Notes under the pieces: model-generated
Told to the model about the DNA's origin: nothing
The model's database searches: none
The model's input: the letters and a program-made list of their open reading frames with translations, nothing else
Translations under genes and position numbers: made by a program
Source: JACDAN01 sp963847235
GTDB lineage: Bacteria; Actinomycetota; Thermoleophilia; Gaiellales; Gaiellaceae
Direction: 5' to 3'
DNA: 64,000 bases
NCBI GenBank assembly: GCA_963847235.1
Contig: CAWJYU010000004.1
Span: 427,677 to 491,676 of the forward strand
Shown: positions 43,316-52,603 of the stretch, in pieces
Layout of the letters: each line of letters starts with the position of its first letter
Position numbering within the stretch: position 1 is the first letter of the stretch

Positions 43316-44475
43316 CGTTCTCCTCGAGCAGCCGCTCGACCTCGTCCCAGATCTCTGCTGCGATGCGGCTCTTCGGCGCCTTGCTCACGGTTCGCTCCCC
43401 TGCCTCGGAAATCAGCACGACCTCGTTCTCCCCCACCTCGAACCCAACGTCGGACCTGGCCACATCGTTGTAGACGACCAGATCCGCATTCTTGCCGGTC
43501 CGCTTCGCCCTGGCGCGGTCCAGCCCGCCGTCTCCGGTATCCGCCGCGAACCCGACCAGCAACCGGCCGTTCGCGGATTCCTCTCCCAGCGTACGAAGCA
43601 CGTCGTCGGTCGGTTCGAGCTCGAGGCGCCAGGGCTCGCCGTCCTTCGACCGCTTGTCCGCTTTCGGGTCGGCCGGCCGGTAGTCGGCCACGGCGGCGGC
43701 CATGACCACGACGTCGGCGTCCCCCCGGGACAGGGTCTCACGCGCCAGGTCCGCCGCGGTCGGGGCCTGGACGACCTCCACTCCCGTGGGCGGATTGACG
43801 CCGAGATTCGACGCGATCAGCGTCACCTCGGCCCCGCGTCGGCGGGCTTCCTCCGCGAGGGCAGCGCCCATGCGGCCCGAGGAGCGGTTGCCGACGAAGC
43901 GGACGGCGTCGATCGGCTCCCGCGTCCCACCGGCCGTAACGACCACCGTCTTTCCAAGTAACAAGACTGTTACTTGGCCCTAGGAGCTGCCGGGCGCGTT
44001 CGAAGATCTCCACAGGCTCGGCCATGCGGCCGGCGCCCTCCTCGCCCTCCGCTAGCTCTCCCTCCGCCGGGCCGACGAGCTCGACGCCGCGTGACCGCAG
44101 CGTCTCGACGTTGGCCTGTGTCGCCGGGTGGTTCCACATGCGGACGTTCATCGCCGGCGCCACGAGCAGCGGCCCGTCGTGCGCAAGCGCGGCCTCCACG
44201 ACGACGTTGTCGGCGATCCCGTGCGCGAGCTTCGCCAGGGTGTTCGCCGTCAGCGGCGCGATCACGTAGAGCTCGGCGCGCTGCAGGTGCGGGTACAGCT
44301 CGGCGTCCGGTGGGCGTTTCGCGAGCGCGTGGAAGGTCTCCGCGCGGACGAAGCGGTCTGCGCCGGGCGTGACCAGTGGGACGACCTCATGGCCTGCCTT
44401 CACGAACAACCGCACCAACTCGCACGCCTTGTAGGCGGCGATTCCCCCGGTGACACCGACCAGGACGCGCGCCAT
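43296..44475 (-). CDS. coaBC: Phosphopantothenoylcysteine decarboxylase/synthetase, frame changes at a palindrome
   Basis: Bifunctional enzyme of coenzyme A synthesis. The CoaC part shows VGVTGGIAAYKACELVR, APLTANTLAKLAHGIADN and the catalytic APAMNVRMWNHPATQ; the CoaB part shows VVVTAGGTREPIDAVRFVGNRSSGRMG, MAAAVADYRP and VVYNDVARSDVGF. The domains lie in frames one base apart, and the change coincides with the palindrome at 43954-43977. The CoaB frame has a TAG just upstream and could start only at a TTG at 43964. Either an inserted repeat split the gene or the sequence has an indel there. Confidence 0.9.
43954..43977. repeat. AT-rich palindrome inside coaBC
   Basis: CCAAGTAACA-AGAC-TGTTACTTGG, a perfect inverted repeat with ten-base arms, between the CoaC and CoaB domains. 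It shares the GTAACA/TGTTAC core with the paired palindromes at 16297-16373 and 21186-21265 but stands alone and has a four-base centre. Confidence 0.7.
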
Positions 44476-44484
44476 GAGGGCTAC

Positions 44485-44715
44485 CTACTTCTTGTAGTCG
44501 TGCTTGATCTTGCCCTCGGCGACTTCCTCGAGGGCGATCGTGAGGTAGTTCTTGGAGCGCGACTCGACGAGCGGCGGCGGGAAGTCCTCGAAGGTGCCCT
44601 CGCCGAGCTGGTGGTGGTAGTTGTTGATCTGGCGGGCCCGCTTCGCGGCCACGATCACGAGGCCATAGCGGTCCGGCACTTGGGTGAGCAGCTGGTCGAC
44701 TCTGGGGTAGATCAC
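44485..44715 (-). CDS. rpoZ: RNA polymerase omega subunit
   Basis: Small subunit that stabilises beta-prime in RNA polymerase. The 76-residue frame begins at a GTG overlapping the gmk stop as GTGA and reads IYPRVDQLLTQVPDRYGLVIVAAKRARQINNY, then KNYLTIALEEVAEGKI, typical of actinobacterial omega. It lies between gmk and coaBC, the standard order. Confidence 0.95.
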   Translation of the reverse strand: MIYPRVDQLLTQVPDRYGLVIVAAKRARQINNYHHQLGEGTFEDFPPPLVESRSKNYLTIALEEVAEGKIKHDYKK

Positions 44716-45311
44716 GTGGCCATGGTAGCTGCGATCCGCTCCTGGACGATCCTCTGGACCTGGTCCGCGGCCCGCTGAAGATCGTCGTTGACGATCACGT
44801 GGTCGAAGTACTCCGCCTCGTGCAGCTGCTGCCGCGCGAGCTCGAGCCGCTCCTCGATCTCTCCCGCGCTCTCCGTCGCCCTTGCCCGCAGCCGCCGCTC
44901 CAGCTCGTCGAACGTCGGCGCGGTGATGAAGACGGTGACGGCCTCGGGCACCTTCTCCTGGACGTAGCGAGCGCCGTCGGTCTCCAGGTCGAGGACGGGA
45001 ACCTTCCCCTTCTCCTTGATCCGGTCGATCTCGGACTTGAGCGTGCCCGACCGTTGTCCCCACGGGAAGGTGATGTACTCGAGGAAGCCCTTTTCCTCGA
45101 GCTTGCGATCGAAGTCCTCGTCCGAGATGAACCAGTAGTGGATGCCGTCGACCTCGCTCGCGCGGCGGGGACGCGTCGTGGCCGACACCGCCAGCTCGAG
45201 CTCGGGCATGCGGGCGAGGAGGATGCGCTCGATCGAGCCCTTTCCGGCTCCCGACGTCCCGGTGACGACGATGACCGGCGTGGCGCGAGGGCTAGCGCCG
45301 GAAGAGGCCAA
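44712..45311 (-). CDS. gmk: Guanylate kinase
   Basis: Converts GMP and ATP to GDP and ADP. The 199-residue protein has the P-loop VTGTSGAGKGSIERILL, SATTRPRRASEVDGIHYWFIS (GMP-binding region), LDLETDGARYVQ and the lid region ERRLRARATESAGEIEERL. The P-loop GTSGAGKG differs from the usual GPSGVGKG but keeps Gly and Lys. It overlaps mihF by 20 bp. Confidence 0.96.
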   Translation of the reverse strand: MASSGASPRATPVIVVTGTSGAGKGSIERILLARMPELELAVSATTRPRRASEVDGIHYWFISDEDFDRKLEEKGFLEYITFPWGQRSGTLKSEIDRIKEKGKVPVLDLETDGARYVQEKVPEAVTVFITAPTFDELERRLRARATESAGEIEERLELARQQLHEAEYFDHVIVNDDLQRAADQVQRIVQERIAATMAT

Positions 45312-45621
45312 TGAGCTCGGCCCGTTGGCGGTCCGAGAGACCTCCCACCGTCTTCGACTGGCTGATGCGCGCCTGGGTGAGGAACCGCGTGGCCTTGACC
45401 CGGCCGAACTTCGGCACCGCCATGAGGATGTCGAAGACCTTCGCCGTCGCCACGTACTCCGGCGGCTTCTCGAGGATCTTCTCGATATCGGCGTCGCCGT
45501 TCTTGAGGTCGCGCTTCAGCTGCGCGCGCTTCACGCGGATGTCGTTCGCACGTTGCAGGGCCTCCATGCGCTGATCGCGTGACCGGGCTGGCGCCTGCGC
45601 CTGAGTCTTCACGGAGGCCAC
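45292..45621 (-). CDS. mihF: Actinobacterial integration host factor (mIHF-like)
   Basis: Nucleoid-associated DNA-binding protein specific to actinobacteria. The family core is visible as MEALQRANDIRVKRAQLKRDLKNGDADIEKILE and ATAKVFDILMAVPKFGRVKATRFLTQARISQSKTVGGLSDRQRAELIGLF, with the helix-two-turn-helix end. The start is taken as the GTG at 45621, eight bases after a TAGTAT -10 box, giving 109 residues and a leaderless message; GTG 45612 is an alternative. mihF-gmk-rpoZ-coaBC is a conserved actinobacterial order. Confidence 0.9.
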   Translation of the reverse strand: MASVKTQAQAPARSRDQRMEALQRANDIRVKRAQLKRDLKNGDADIEKILEKPPEYVATAKVFDILMAVPKFGRVKATRFLTQARISQSKTVGGLSDRQRAELIGLFRR

Positions 45622-45629
45622 GGCGCGTG

Positions 45630-45657
45630 ATACTAACAGCTTGTCGAGAGCGATCAA
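45630..45657 (-). promoter_or_regulatory. Promoter of mihF (leaderless)
   Basis: TTGATC (45652-45657) and TAGTAT (45630-45635) on the minus strand are 16 bases apart, and the GTG start follows the -10 box by eight bases. The -35 box overlaps the pyrD stop codon, so mihF-gmk-rpoZ can be transcribed apart from the pyr operon. Confidence 0.6.
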
Positions 45658-46542
45658 TTCGCGTGAAATGCAGGTATTTTGGTCGTTGTCAGTATTGACG
45701 GCAAGAGGTCAGAGTCCGGTTCATGTGCGATTCCGCGCAGGTCGATCGGATCGGCGAAGCCGAAAGACGCTGCCGTCTCGGCCAGCTCCCGCCTGATCCG
45801 GGCCGGCGCTCCGGGGTCCGCGAAAAGGGCCGTTCCGAGCGCGATCGCGCTCGCGCCGGCGGCGAGGAACTCGCCGGCGTCGCGCCCGCTCGTGATTCCG
45901 CCCATGCCCACGATCGGCAGTTTCGTGACTCGGAACGCGGCGTAGACGGCGGCCAGCGCGATCGGCTTCAGCCCAGGTCCGGAGTAGCCACCGACTCCCC
46001 GCGCGAGACGCGGCCGGAGCGTTCCCGGGTCGAGCTCGAGCCCCCGGATCGTGTTCACGAGCGAGAGGCCGTCGGCTCCCGCCGCCTCGACGGCACGTGC
46101 CGCCTCGCCGATGTCCGGCTGGGCAGGCGACAGCTTGGCGTAGATGGGCAGCGGCGTCGCCGCCCGGCAGGCTGCGACGATCTCGGCAGCCGATTCGGGG
46201 GCCTCGTCCACGTTCGGGCACGAGAGATTGAGCTCGATCGTCGACGTCGTGGAGGCGCGAGCAGGTCTGCGCGTACTCGTGGGCCGCGAAGCCCCCGACC
46301 GAGACCCAGACTGGGATGCCCAGGGCCCGTAGTCGGGGCAGGACCTCCTCGAGGAACCGCTCGCGCCCGGGATTCTGCAGGCCGATCGAGTTGAGCATCC
46401 CGTGATCGGTCTCCGCGATCCGCGTGGGCTCGTTCCCCTCGCGCGGCTCCGGTGTCACCGTCTTCGTCACGAACGCGTCCAGGGAGCGGGCCACGTCGGG
46501 AGCGGCGATCGCGTCGAGGCAGCCTGACGCGTTAAGCAGCAA
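45654..46542 (-). CDS. pyrD: Dihydroorotate dehydrogenase, class 1B (frame break)
   Basis: FMN enzyme oxidising dihydroorotate to orotate with NAD through PyrK. Blocks seen: LLNASGCLDAIAAPDVARSLDAFVTKTVTPEPREGNEPTRIAET, GMLNSIGLQNPG, the catalytic ELNLSCPNVDEAPES, AKLSPAQPDI, SLVNTI and VGMGGITSGRDAGEFLAAGASAIALGT. The frame changes near 46245, just before ELNLSCPN, by one base. A TTG at 46542 with GGAGG upstream is the best separate start but gives almost no residues before LLNASG; a PyrK-PyrD fusion is also possible. Confidence 0.92.
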
Positions 46543-47192
46543 GGACCGGCCCCTCCAGGCAGAGCCGCTTGTACCGGCCGCCGATCTCGACGACACAGCC
46601 GTAGCAGGCGCCGTAGCCGCACGCCATCGGCGCCTCCCGGGCAAGCTGAGAGCCGGGCGCGAGCTCCCGGACGGCCGACAGCATCGGCTCCGGCCCGCAG
46701 GCGAGCACGTCGTAGCCCGGCTCGAGCAGCTCCGTCACGCGCGTCGGCTCGACGACGACCTCGGCGTGCGGACCAGCTCGGCGGCCTCCGCATGCCTTTC
46801 GCTGCGGAAGCCGAGGATCGCCGGCGGCCCACCGAGCTGCTCGGACAGGTAGGGAAACGGCGCGATGCCGATCCCGCCGCCGACGAGCAGCGGCCGGTCG
46901 ACGTCCAGCCGGAACCCGTTTCCCAGCGGGCCGAGGATCCCGATCCGATCGCCCGGTCCGAAAGCTCCGCGAGGGCCTCGGTCCCGGGGCCGATCGGCTC
47001 GAAGAGGAAGCCGAGCTCGCCGGTCGGCGCGAGGGAGAGGCTCATCGGCCGCGGCAGTACGCGGCCCGGGGCCTCGAGCATGAAGAACTGGCCCGGCACG
47101 CCCGGCTCGAGGGAGCCCCGCTCGACGCGAAGGAGCGTGTAGGGCCCAACGAGCTCGGTCCCGACGACGTTATGCAGGTCGCGCCTGAGCAT
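46532..47192 (-). CDS. pyrK: Dihydroorotate dehydrogenase electron-transfer subunit (two frame breaks)
   Basis: FAD and 2Fe-2S subunit passing electrons from PyrD to NAD. The N-terminal FAD domain has PGQFFMLEAPGRVLPRPMSLS, the middle (second frame) GPGDRIGILGPLGNGF and LLVGGGIGIAPFPYLSEQL, and the end (third frame) LACGPEPML and the cluster motif CGYGACYGC with a later Cys in YKRLC. Frame changes fall near 46960 and 46770, each equal to one missing base. Start ATG at 47192. It overlaps carB by 23 bp and pyrD by 11. Confidence 0.88.
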
Positions 47193-50100
47193 CGATCCTC
47201 TCCTGGAGCGAGACGACCGCCTCCCCGCGCGCATGGGCGATGGCATGCACGGCGGCGGCGGCGCCGCTCAGCGTGGTGATGCAGGGGATGCGGGCCACGA
47301 GCGCGGCCTCGCGGATCCGGTAGCCGTCCGTGCGCGCACCCGATCCCTGCGGCGTGTTCACCACGAGGTCGCAGCGGCCGCGCCGCAGGAGGTCGACGAC
47401 GGTGGCGCCCTCGCCCGGTTCGGTTACCTTCCGGACGTGGTCGACCACTAGCCCCGCGGCCGCGAGCACGCGGGCGGTGCCGCTCGTCGCCGCCAGCGAG
47501 AAGCCCAGGTCGGCGAGCGCGGCTGCGACCGGGACGACGGCGTCCTTGTCTCCGTCGCAGACCGAGAGGAAGGCCGTGCCCCCGGACGGGAGCGGTCGGC
47601 CCGCCGCGCGCTCCGCCTTCGCAAGGGCGGTCGGATAGTCGGCCGCGCTGGCCATGACCTCGCCCGTCGAGCGCATCTCGGGCCCGAGCACCGGGTCGGA
47701 TCCCGGGAAGCGTTGGAACGGAAACACAGCAGCTTTGACACTCACCTGTGACGGGGTCTGACCCCATCCGAGGTCCAGATCGGACAGTCGAGCGCCCGCC
47801 GCGAGGCGGCAAGCAGCCTCCACGAGGTTCACACCGATCGCCTTGCTCGCAAACGGAACGGTCCGCGAGGCGCGCGGGTTCGCCTCGATGACCGAGACCT
47901 TTCCTTCCAGGACGGCCAGCTGGACGTTGACGAGGCCGACCACGCCGAGGGCCGGCGCCAGCGTGGTGACGATCTGCTCGATCTCCGCGCGAACCTCGTC
48001 GTCCAGGCCCGGCGGCGGGAGAACGCAGCTCGAGTCTCCCGAGTGGACGCCGGCCTCCTCGACGTGCTGCATGACCGCTGCGACGCAGGTCTCGCGTCCG
48101 TCGCAGAGCGCGTCGACATCGAGCTCGAGCGCCCCCTCGAGGAAGCGGTCGACGAGGACCCGCGAGCGCGGCGGAACGCTCGAGGCAACCGTCTCGGCGT
48201 CGTAGCAGACCACCATCTCGCGCCCGCCGAGCACGTAGGACGGACGTACGAGCACCGGGTAGCCGATGCGCTCTGCGACGCCGATCGCTTCGGACTGCGT
48301 GCTCGCCATCCCCCACGCCGGCACCCCGATCCCGAGCTCGGCGCAGAGGGCGCCGAACCGCTCGCGGTCCTCGGCGAGGTCGACGGCGTCGAAGGGAGTC
48401 CCGAGGATTCGAAAGCCGGCCTCCTCGATCGCCCGGGCCAGCTTGAGCGGCGTCTGCCCTCCGAACTGGATCACCACGCCGACCGGCTGCTCGCGTTCGC
48501 AGATCGCCAGCACCTCCTCGACGCCGAGCGGCTCGAAGTAGAGGCGGTCGGAGGTGTCGTAGTCGGTCGAGACCGTCTCCGGGTTGCAGTTGACCATCAC
48601 GGTCTCGAACCCGAGCTCGCGCAAGCTGCGTGCCGCATGCACGCAGCAGTAGTCGAACTCGATCCCTTGCCCGATCCGGTTCGGGCCCGAGCCGAGGATG
48701 ACGACGCTCCTCCCCGACGGCGCCGGAGCCTCGTCCGCCTCGCCCCAGGTCGAGTAGTAGTAGGAGGACGCCGCCTCGACCTCGCCCGCGCACGAATCGA
48801 CGCGCCGGTAGGCGGGCCGGACGCCCCACGAGCGCCGCTTGGCCCGCACTGTGGCCTCGCCCGTGTTGCACTGCTCCGCGATGGCCGCGTCCGACCACCC
48901 GGCCCGCTTGAGCCGCAGCCAGTCGTCCGCGACGAGCGAGTCGAGCGGGCCGACGGAGCCAAGGCTTCGGCGTGCGGCCTCGAGCTCTCCCTCGAACCAC
49001 GGATGGAGGTTGCGCGGCTCCCAACTGTCGTCGAGCTCGCGCGCCCGCTGCGCCTTCAGGAACGCCTCGCTGAACGAGCGGCCGATCCCCATCGCCTCGC
49101 CGACGGACTTCATCTGCGTGCCGAGCGTGCGGTCGGCGCCGGGGAACTTCTCGAACGAGAAGCGCGGGAACTTGACGACGACGTAGTCGAGCGTCGGCTC
49201 GAAGCTCGCCGGGGTCGTCCCGGTCAGGTCGTTCGGGATCTCGTCGAGCGTGTACCCGACCGCGAGCTTCGCGGCGACCTTGGCGATCGGGTAGCCCGTT
49301 GCCTTCGACGCGAGCGCCGAGGAGCGGGATACGCGCGGGTTCATCTCGATCACGCGGAGGGAACCGGTCTCGCGATCGCGGGCGAACTGGATGTTCGCGC
49401 CGCCCGTCTCGACCCCGACGGCGCGGACGATCGCGGCCGCCGAGTCGCGAAGCTCCTGGTACGCCTCGTCGGCAAGCGTCATCTGCGGCGCCACGGTCAC
49501 GGAGTCGCCGGTGTGCACGCCCATCGGGTCGAGGTTCTCGATCGAGCAGACGATCACGACGTTGTCGTTCCGGTCGCGCATGACCTCGAGCTCGAACTCG
49601 TCCCAGCCGATCAGCGACTCCTCCACGAGCACCTGGCCGACCGGGCTCTCGTGGAGGCCGCGGTCGAGCAGCTGGACGAGCTCGTCCTCGGAATGCGCCG
49701 TCCCGCCGCCGTGGCCGCCCAGAGTGAACGCCGGCCGGAGGACGACCGGGAAGGTGAGCTCAGACGGGACGTCCTCCCAGCCCGTCACGACCGTGGAGGC
49801 CGGGACCCGGTGGCCGGCGAGCCGAACGGTGTCTCGGAAGAGCTCACGGTCTTCGGCGCGCCGGATCACGTCGAGCCCGGCGCCGATCAGCTCGACGCCG
49901 AGCTCGGCGAGCACGCCCGCCTCCGCCAGCTCGAGCGCAAGGTTGAGTGCGGTCTGGCCGCCGAGCGTCGGCAGGAGGGCGTCGGGCCGCTCGCGCTCCA
50001 GCACGCCGGTCACGCCGTCGAGGTCGAGCGGCTCGACGTAGGTTCGGTCGGCGAACCCGGGGTCGGTCATGATCGTCGCCGGGTTCGAGTTGACGACGAC

Positions 50101-50232
50101 CGTGCGGAAGCCGTCCTCCCGCAGCACCTTCAGCGCCTGGCAGCCCGAGTAGTCGAACTCGCAGGCCTGCCCGATCACGATCGGGCCGGAGCCGATCACG
50201 CAGATGGACGAGAGGTCAGGCCGCCTTGGCAA
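47170..50232 (-). CDS. carB: Carbamoyl-phosphate synthase large subunit
   Basis: Makes carbamoyl phosphate from bicarbonate, ATP and ammonia delivered by CarA. It has the internal duplication of two ATP-grasp units (first: VIGSGPIVIGQACEFDYSG, VLRPAFTLGGHGGG; second: VILGSGPNRIGQGIEFDYCC, VLVRPSYVLGGREM), an oligomerisation domain between them and a C-terminal methylglyoxal-synthase-like regulatory domain (VNTPQGSGARTDGYRIREAAL). From the TTG at 50232 it has about 1020 residues and starts PRRPDLSSI, as in other CarB proteins. A REP-like palindrome is read in frame near the end of the second unit. Confidence 0.97.
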   Translation of the reverse strand: MPRRPDLSSICVIGSGPIVIGQACEFDYSGCQALKVLREDGFRTVVVNSNPATIMTDPGFADRTYVEPLDLDGVTGVLERERPDALLPTLGGQTALNLALELAEAGVLAELGVELIGAGLDVIRRAEDRELFRDTVRLAGHRVPASTVVTGWEDVPSELTFPVVLRPAFTLGGHGGGTAHSEDELVQLLDRGLHESPVGQVLVEESLIGWDEFELEVMRDRNDNVVIVCSIENLDPMGVHTGDSVTVAPQMTLADEAYQELRDSAAAIVRAVGVETGGANIQFARDRETGSLRVIEMNPRVSRSSALASKATGYPIAKVAAKLAVGYTLDEIPNDLTGTTPASFEPTLDYVVVKFPRFSFEKFPGADRTLGTQMKSVGEAMGIGRSFSEAFLKAQRARELDDSWEPRNLHPWFEGELEAARRSLGSVGPLDSLVADDWLRLKRAGWSDAAIAEQCNTGEATVRAKRRSWGVRPAYRRVDSCAGEVEAASSYYYSTWGEADEAPAPSGRSVVILGSGPNRIGQGIEFDYCCVHAARSLRELGFETVMVNCNPETVSTDYDTSDRLYFEPLGVEEVLAICEREQPVGVVIQFGGQTPLKLARAIEEAGFRILGTPFDAVDLAEDRERFGALCAELGIGVPAWGMASTQSEAIGVAERIGYPVLVRPSYVLGGREMVVCYDAETVASSVPPRSRVLVDRFLEGALELDVDALCDGRETCVAAVMQHVEEAGVHSGDSSCVLPPPGLDDEVRAEIEQIVTTLAPALGVVGLVNVQLAVLEGKVSVIEANPRASRTVPFASKAIGVNLVEAACRLAAGARLSDLDLGWGQTPSQVSVKAAVFPFQRFPGSDPVLGPEMRSTGEVMASAADYPTALAKAERAAGRPLPSGGTAFLSVCDGDKDAVVPVAAALADLGFSLAATSGTARVLAAAGLVVDHVRKVTEPGEGATVVDLLRRGRCDLVVNTPQGSGARTDGYRIREAALVARIPCITTLSGAAAAVHAIAHARGEAVVSLQERIDAQARPA
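47750..47765. repeat. REP-like palindrome inside carB
   Basis: GGGGTC-T-GACCCC within the 18-base repeat GTGACGGGGTCTGACCCC that also occurs in the GGT-like gene. On the coding strand it is read as GQTPSQ, between DLDLGW and VSVKAAVFPFQRF of the second ATP-grasp half. Confidence 0.6.
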
Positions 50233-51266
50233 GGCCCGCGCACACCTCCTCGATCCAGCTCTCGAGCAGCGGCCACGCGTCGTGTGGGCCCGGCCCCGCC
50301 TCGGGGTGGAACTGAACGGAGCGCGCGCCGAGCTCGGGGTAGTCGAGGCCCTCGACGGTGCCGTCGTAGAGCGAGACGTGCGTCGCCTCCGTCCCGGCCG
50401 CCGGCTTGACCGCGAAGCCGTGGTTCTGCGCGGTGACGAGTACGCGGCCGGTCGCCTTCTCGAGCACCGGATGGTTGGCGCCGCGGTGGCCGAACGGGAG
50501 CTTGAAGGTCTCGTGGCCAGTGGCGAGCGCGAGCAGCTGGTGGCCGAGGCAGATGCCGAAGAGGGGAACGCGGCCGAGGAGCGCGCGAATGGTTTCCACC
50601 TGTTCGGAGAGCGGCTCGGGGTCTCCCGGACCGTTCGAGAGCACGACGGCGTCGAACCCCGCGAGCTCCTCCGTCCCGGTCGTGGCGGGCACGACCGTGA
50701 CCGCGGCGCCGGCCTTTGCCAGCCGCCGGAGGATCGAGCGCTTGCAGCCGTAGTCGACGACCGCGATTCGAGCCCGTCCTGACTCGGTGAACCGGTAGGG
50801 CTCGTCACATGAAACACAAGCGGCGAGCGGCCGCCCGGCCATCTGCGGCTGTCCGAGCACGGCGCGGAGCGTCTCGTCCACCGACGCCTCGCCGGCGACG
50901 ATCGCGGCCCGCATCGCGCCCACCTCGCGGAGCCGGAGGACGAGCGACCGCGTGTCGATCCCCGTCAGGGCCGGGACCCCGCGCTCGTGCAGCCAGTCCG
51001 TCCACGCCGGACCGCGCGCCTCGCGCATGACGCACGCCCCGCGCGTGTACCCGGCCGGATTCGGAGCGCTCCGGGTCGACGCCGTAGTTGCCGACCATCG
51101 GCGCCGTGAAGCAGACGATCTGCTCCGCGAAGCTCGGGTCGGTGACGACCTCCTGGTAGCCGGTCATCGCCGTCGTGAACACCGCCTCGCCAAAGGAGAA
51201 GCACAGCGCGCCGACAGACTCGCCCCGGAAGACGGTCCCGTCCTCGAGGAGCAGGAAGCCGGTCAC
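50216..51266 (-). CDS. carA: Carbamoyl-phosphate synthase small subunit (frame break)
   Basis: Glutamine amidotransferase subunit that feeds ammonia to CarB. The N-terminal domain reads GFLLLEDGTVFRGESVG, FTTAMTGYQEVVTDPSFAEQIV and MVGNYGVDPERSES; the class I glutamine amidotransferase domain has SNGPGDP, the nucleophile in LFGICLGHQLLALA, and SVQFHPEAGPGPHD. The parts are joined by a frame change near 51058 (one extra G: ES-AGYTRG is expected). The GTG start overlaps the pyrC stop as GTGA; it overlaps carB by 17 bp. Confidence 0.95.
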
Positions 51267-52564
51267 GCCTCGAACACCGTCCTGCCTGCGGCGACCGTCG
51301 TCCTCACCTTGCCGGTCAGCCGCTGCCCGAGCAGCCAGGAGTTGGACGAGCGGGAGCGGAAGCCGTCCTCCTGGACGCGCCAGCCGGCCTTCGTGTCGAG
51401 CAGGACGAGGTTCGCCGGCTCCCCGACCGCGATGCGCGGCGCCGGCAGTCCGAAGATGGCTGCGGGACCAGTCGACATCCGCTCCAGCAGGAGCTCGAGC
51501 TTGACGAGGCCCGGCTCGACGAGATGCGTGTAGAGCGCCGCGAACGCGGTCTCCAGCCCGGTGACGCCGAACGGCGCCGCCTCGAACGGCACGTCTTTCT
51601 CGTGCCGCGCGTGGGGCGCGTGGTCGGTGGCGATCGCCCCGATCGTCCCGTCGCGGAGCGCTTCCACGAGCGCCGCGCGATCGTCGGCCGACCTGAGCGG
51701 AGGGTTCATCTTCAGGTTCGCATCGAGTGACCTGACCGCCTCGTCGGTGAGGCAGAGGTGGTGGGGCGTGACCTCGGCGGTGGCCTGGACGCCCGCGGCC
51801 CGCGCGGCGCGAACGGCCTCGACGGACTCCCGGGCCGACAGGTGCAGGAGATGCAGCGGTCTGCCCTCGTAGGCGGCGAGCGAGAGGTCGCGCTCGACCA
51901 TCAGGCTCTCGGCGACCGACGGGTAGCCCGCGAAGCCGAGCTCGGCGGAGACGGCGCCCTCGTGGATCTGTCCGCTTCTCGAGAGCGTCGGCTCCTCGCA
52001 GTGGAGTGCCAGCGGACGGTTCGCGACCGCGCCGTACTGGAGCGCGCGCCGCATCAATGCGGGCGTGGCGACCGGGCGGCCGTCGTCGCTGAAGCCGGCC
52101 GCGCCGGCGTCGGCGAGCTCCGCCATCTCGGTGAGCTCGGCGCCCTCCTGGCCCTTGCTGATCGCAGCGAAGAACCCGACCGGGATCTCGGCCTCGGCCT
52201 GCGCCGCCTCGGCGAGCGAACCGAGGACGGCCGCCGAGTCGACGACCGGGTCGGTGTTGGGCATCGCGAGGATCGCGCAGTAGCCGCCCGCAGCTGCCGC
52301 CTGCGTCCCGCTGGCGATCGTCTCCTCGTCCTCCCGGCCGGGCGTCCTGAGGTGCACATGGGGGTCGACGAACGCAGGCGCGAGTGTGAGCCCTTCCGCC
52401 TCGACGACGCGGTGGGAGTTCGGGTCGAGCCGCGCGCCGAGCTCCGCGATCGTGCCTCCGTCGATCCGGACGTCCATCACGCCGTCGACCCGTGCCGCCG
52501 GATCGAGGACCCGCGCGCCGCGGACGATCATGTTCTCGCCGGGAGCAGCCTTGGCCCAGAGCAT
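51263..52564 (-). CDS. pyrC: Dihydroorotase
   Basis: Zinc amidohydrolase cyclising carbamoyl aspartate to dihydroorotate. Class I features: DPHVHLRTPGREDEETIASG near residue 67, AGFSDDGRPV, LALHCEEPTL, TPHHLCLTDE, LKMNPPLRS and ATDHAPHARHEK. At 433 residues the length is normal. The ATG has GGAGGTGA five bases upstream. The gap to pyrB, 175 bp, holds a copy of the repeated structured element, the only sizeable gap inside this operon. Confidence 0.97.
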   Translation of the reverse strand: MLWAKAAPGENMIVRGARVLDPAARVDGVMDVRIDGGTIAELGARLDPNSHRVVEAEGLTLAPAFVDPHVHLRTPGREDEETIASGTQAAAAGGYCAILAMPNTDPVVDSAAVLGSLAEAAQAEAEIPVGFFAAISKGQEGAELTEMAELADAGAAGFSDDGRPVATPALMRRALQYGAVANRPLALHCEEPTLSRSGQIHEGAVSAELGFAGYPSVAESLMVERDLSLAAYEGRPLHLLHLSARESVEAVRAARAAGVQATAEVTPHHLCLTDEAVRSLDANLKMNPPLRSADDRAALVEALRDGTIGAIATDHAPHARHEKDVPFEAAPFGVTGLETAFAALYTHLVEPGLVKLELLLERMSTGPAAIFGLPAPRIAVGEPANLVLLDTKAGWRVQEDGFRSRSSNSWLLGQRLTGKVRTTVAAGRTVFEA

Positions 52565-52603
52565 CAGCGGTCACCTCCAGCGCAGATCACGGTTCCCGGT
52601 CGT

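Noticed and set aside
46467..46540. Reading pyrK and pyrD as pseudogenes
   Set aside because: All catalytic and cluster-binding residues are intact on both sides of each break and the rest of the operon is complete; indel errors explain the breaks better.
48043..50409. Plus-strand open frame of 788 codons opposite carB
   Set aside because: Shadow of carB; composition is unnatural and no start signal is present.
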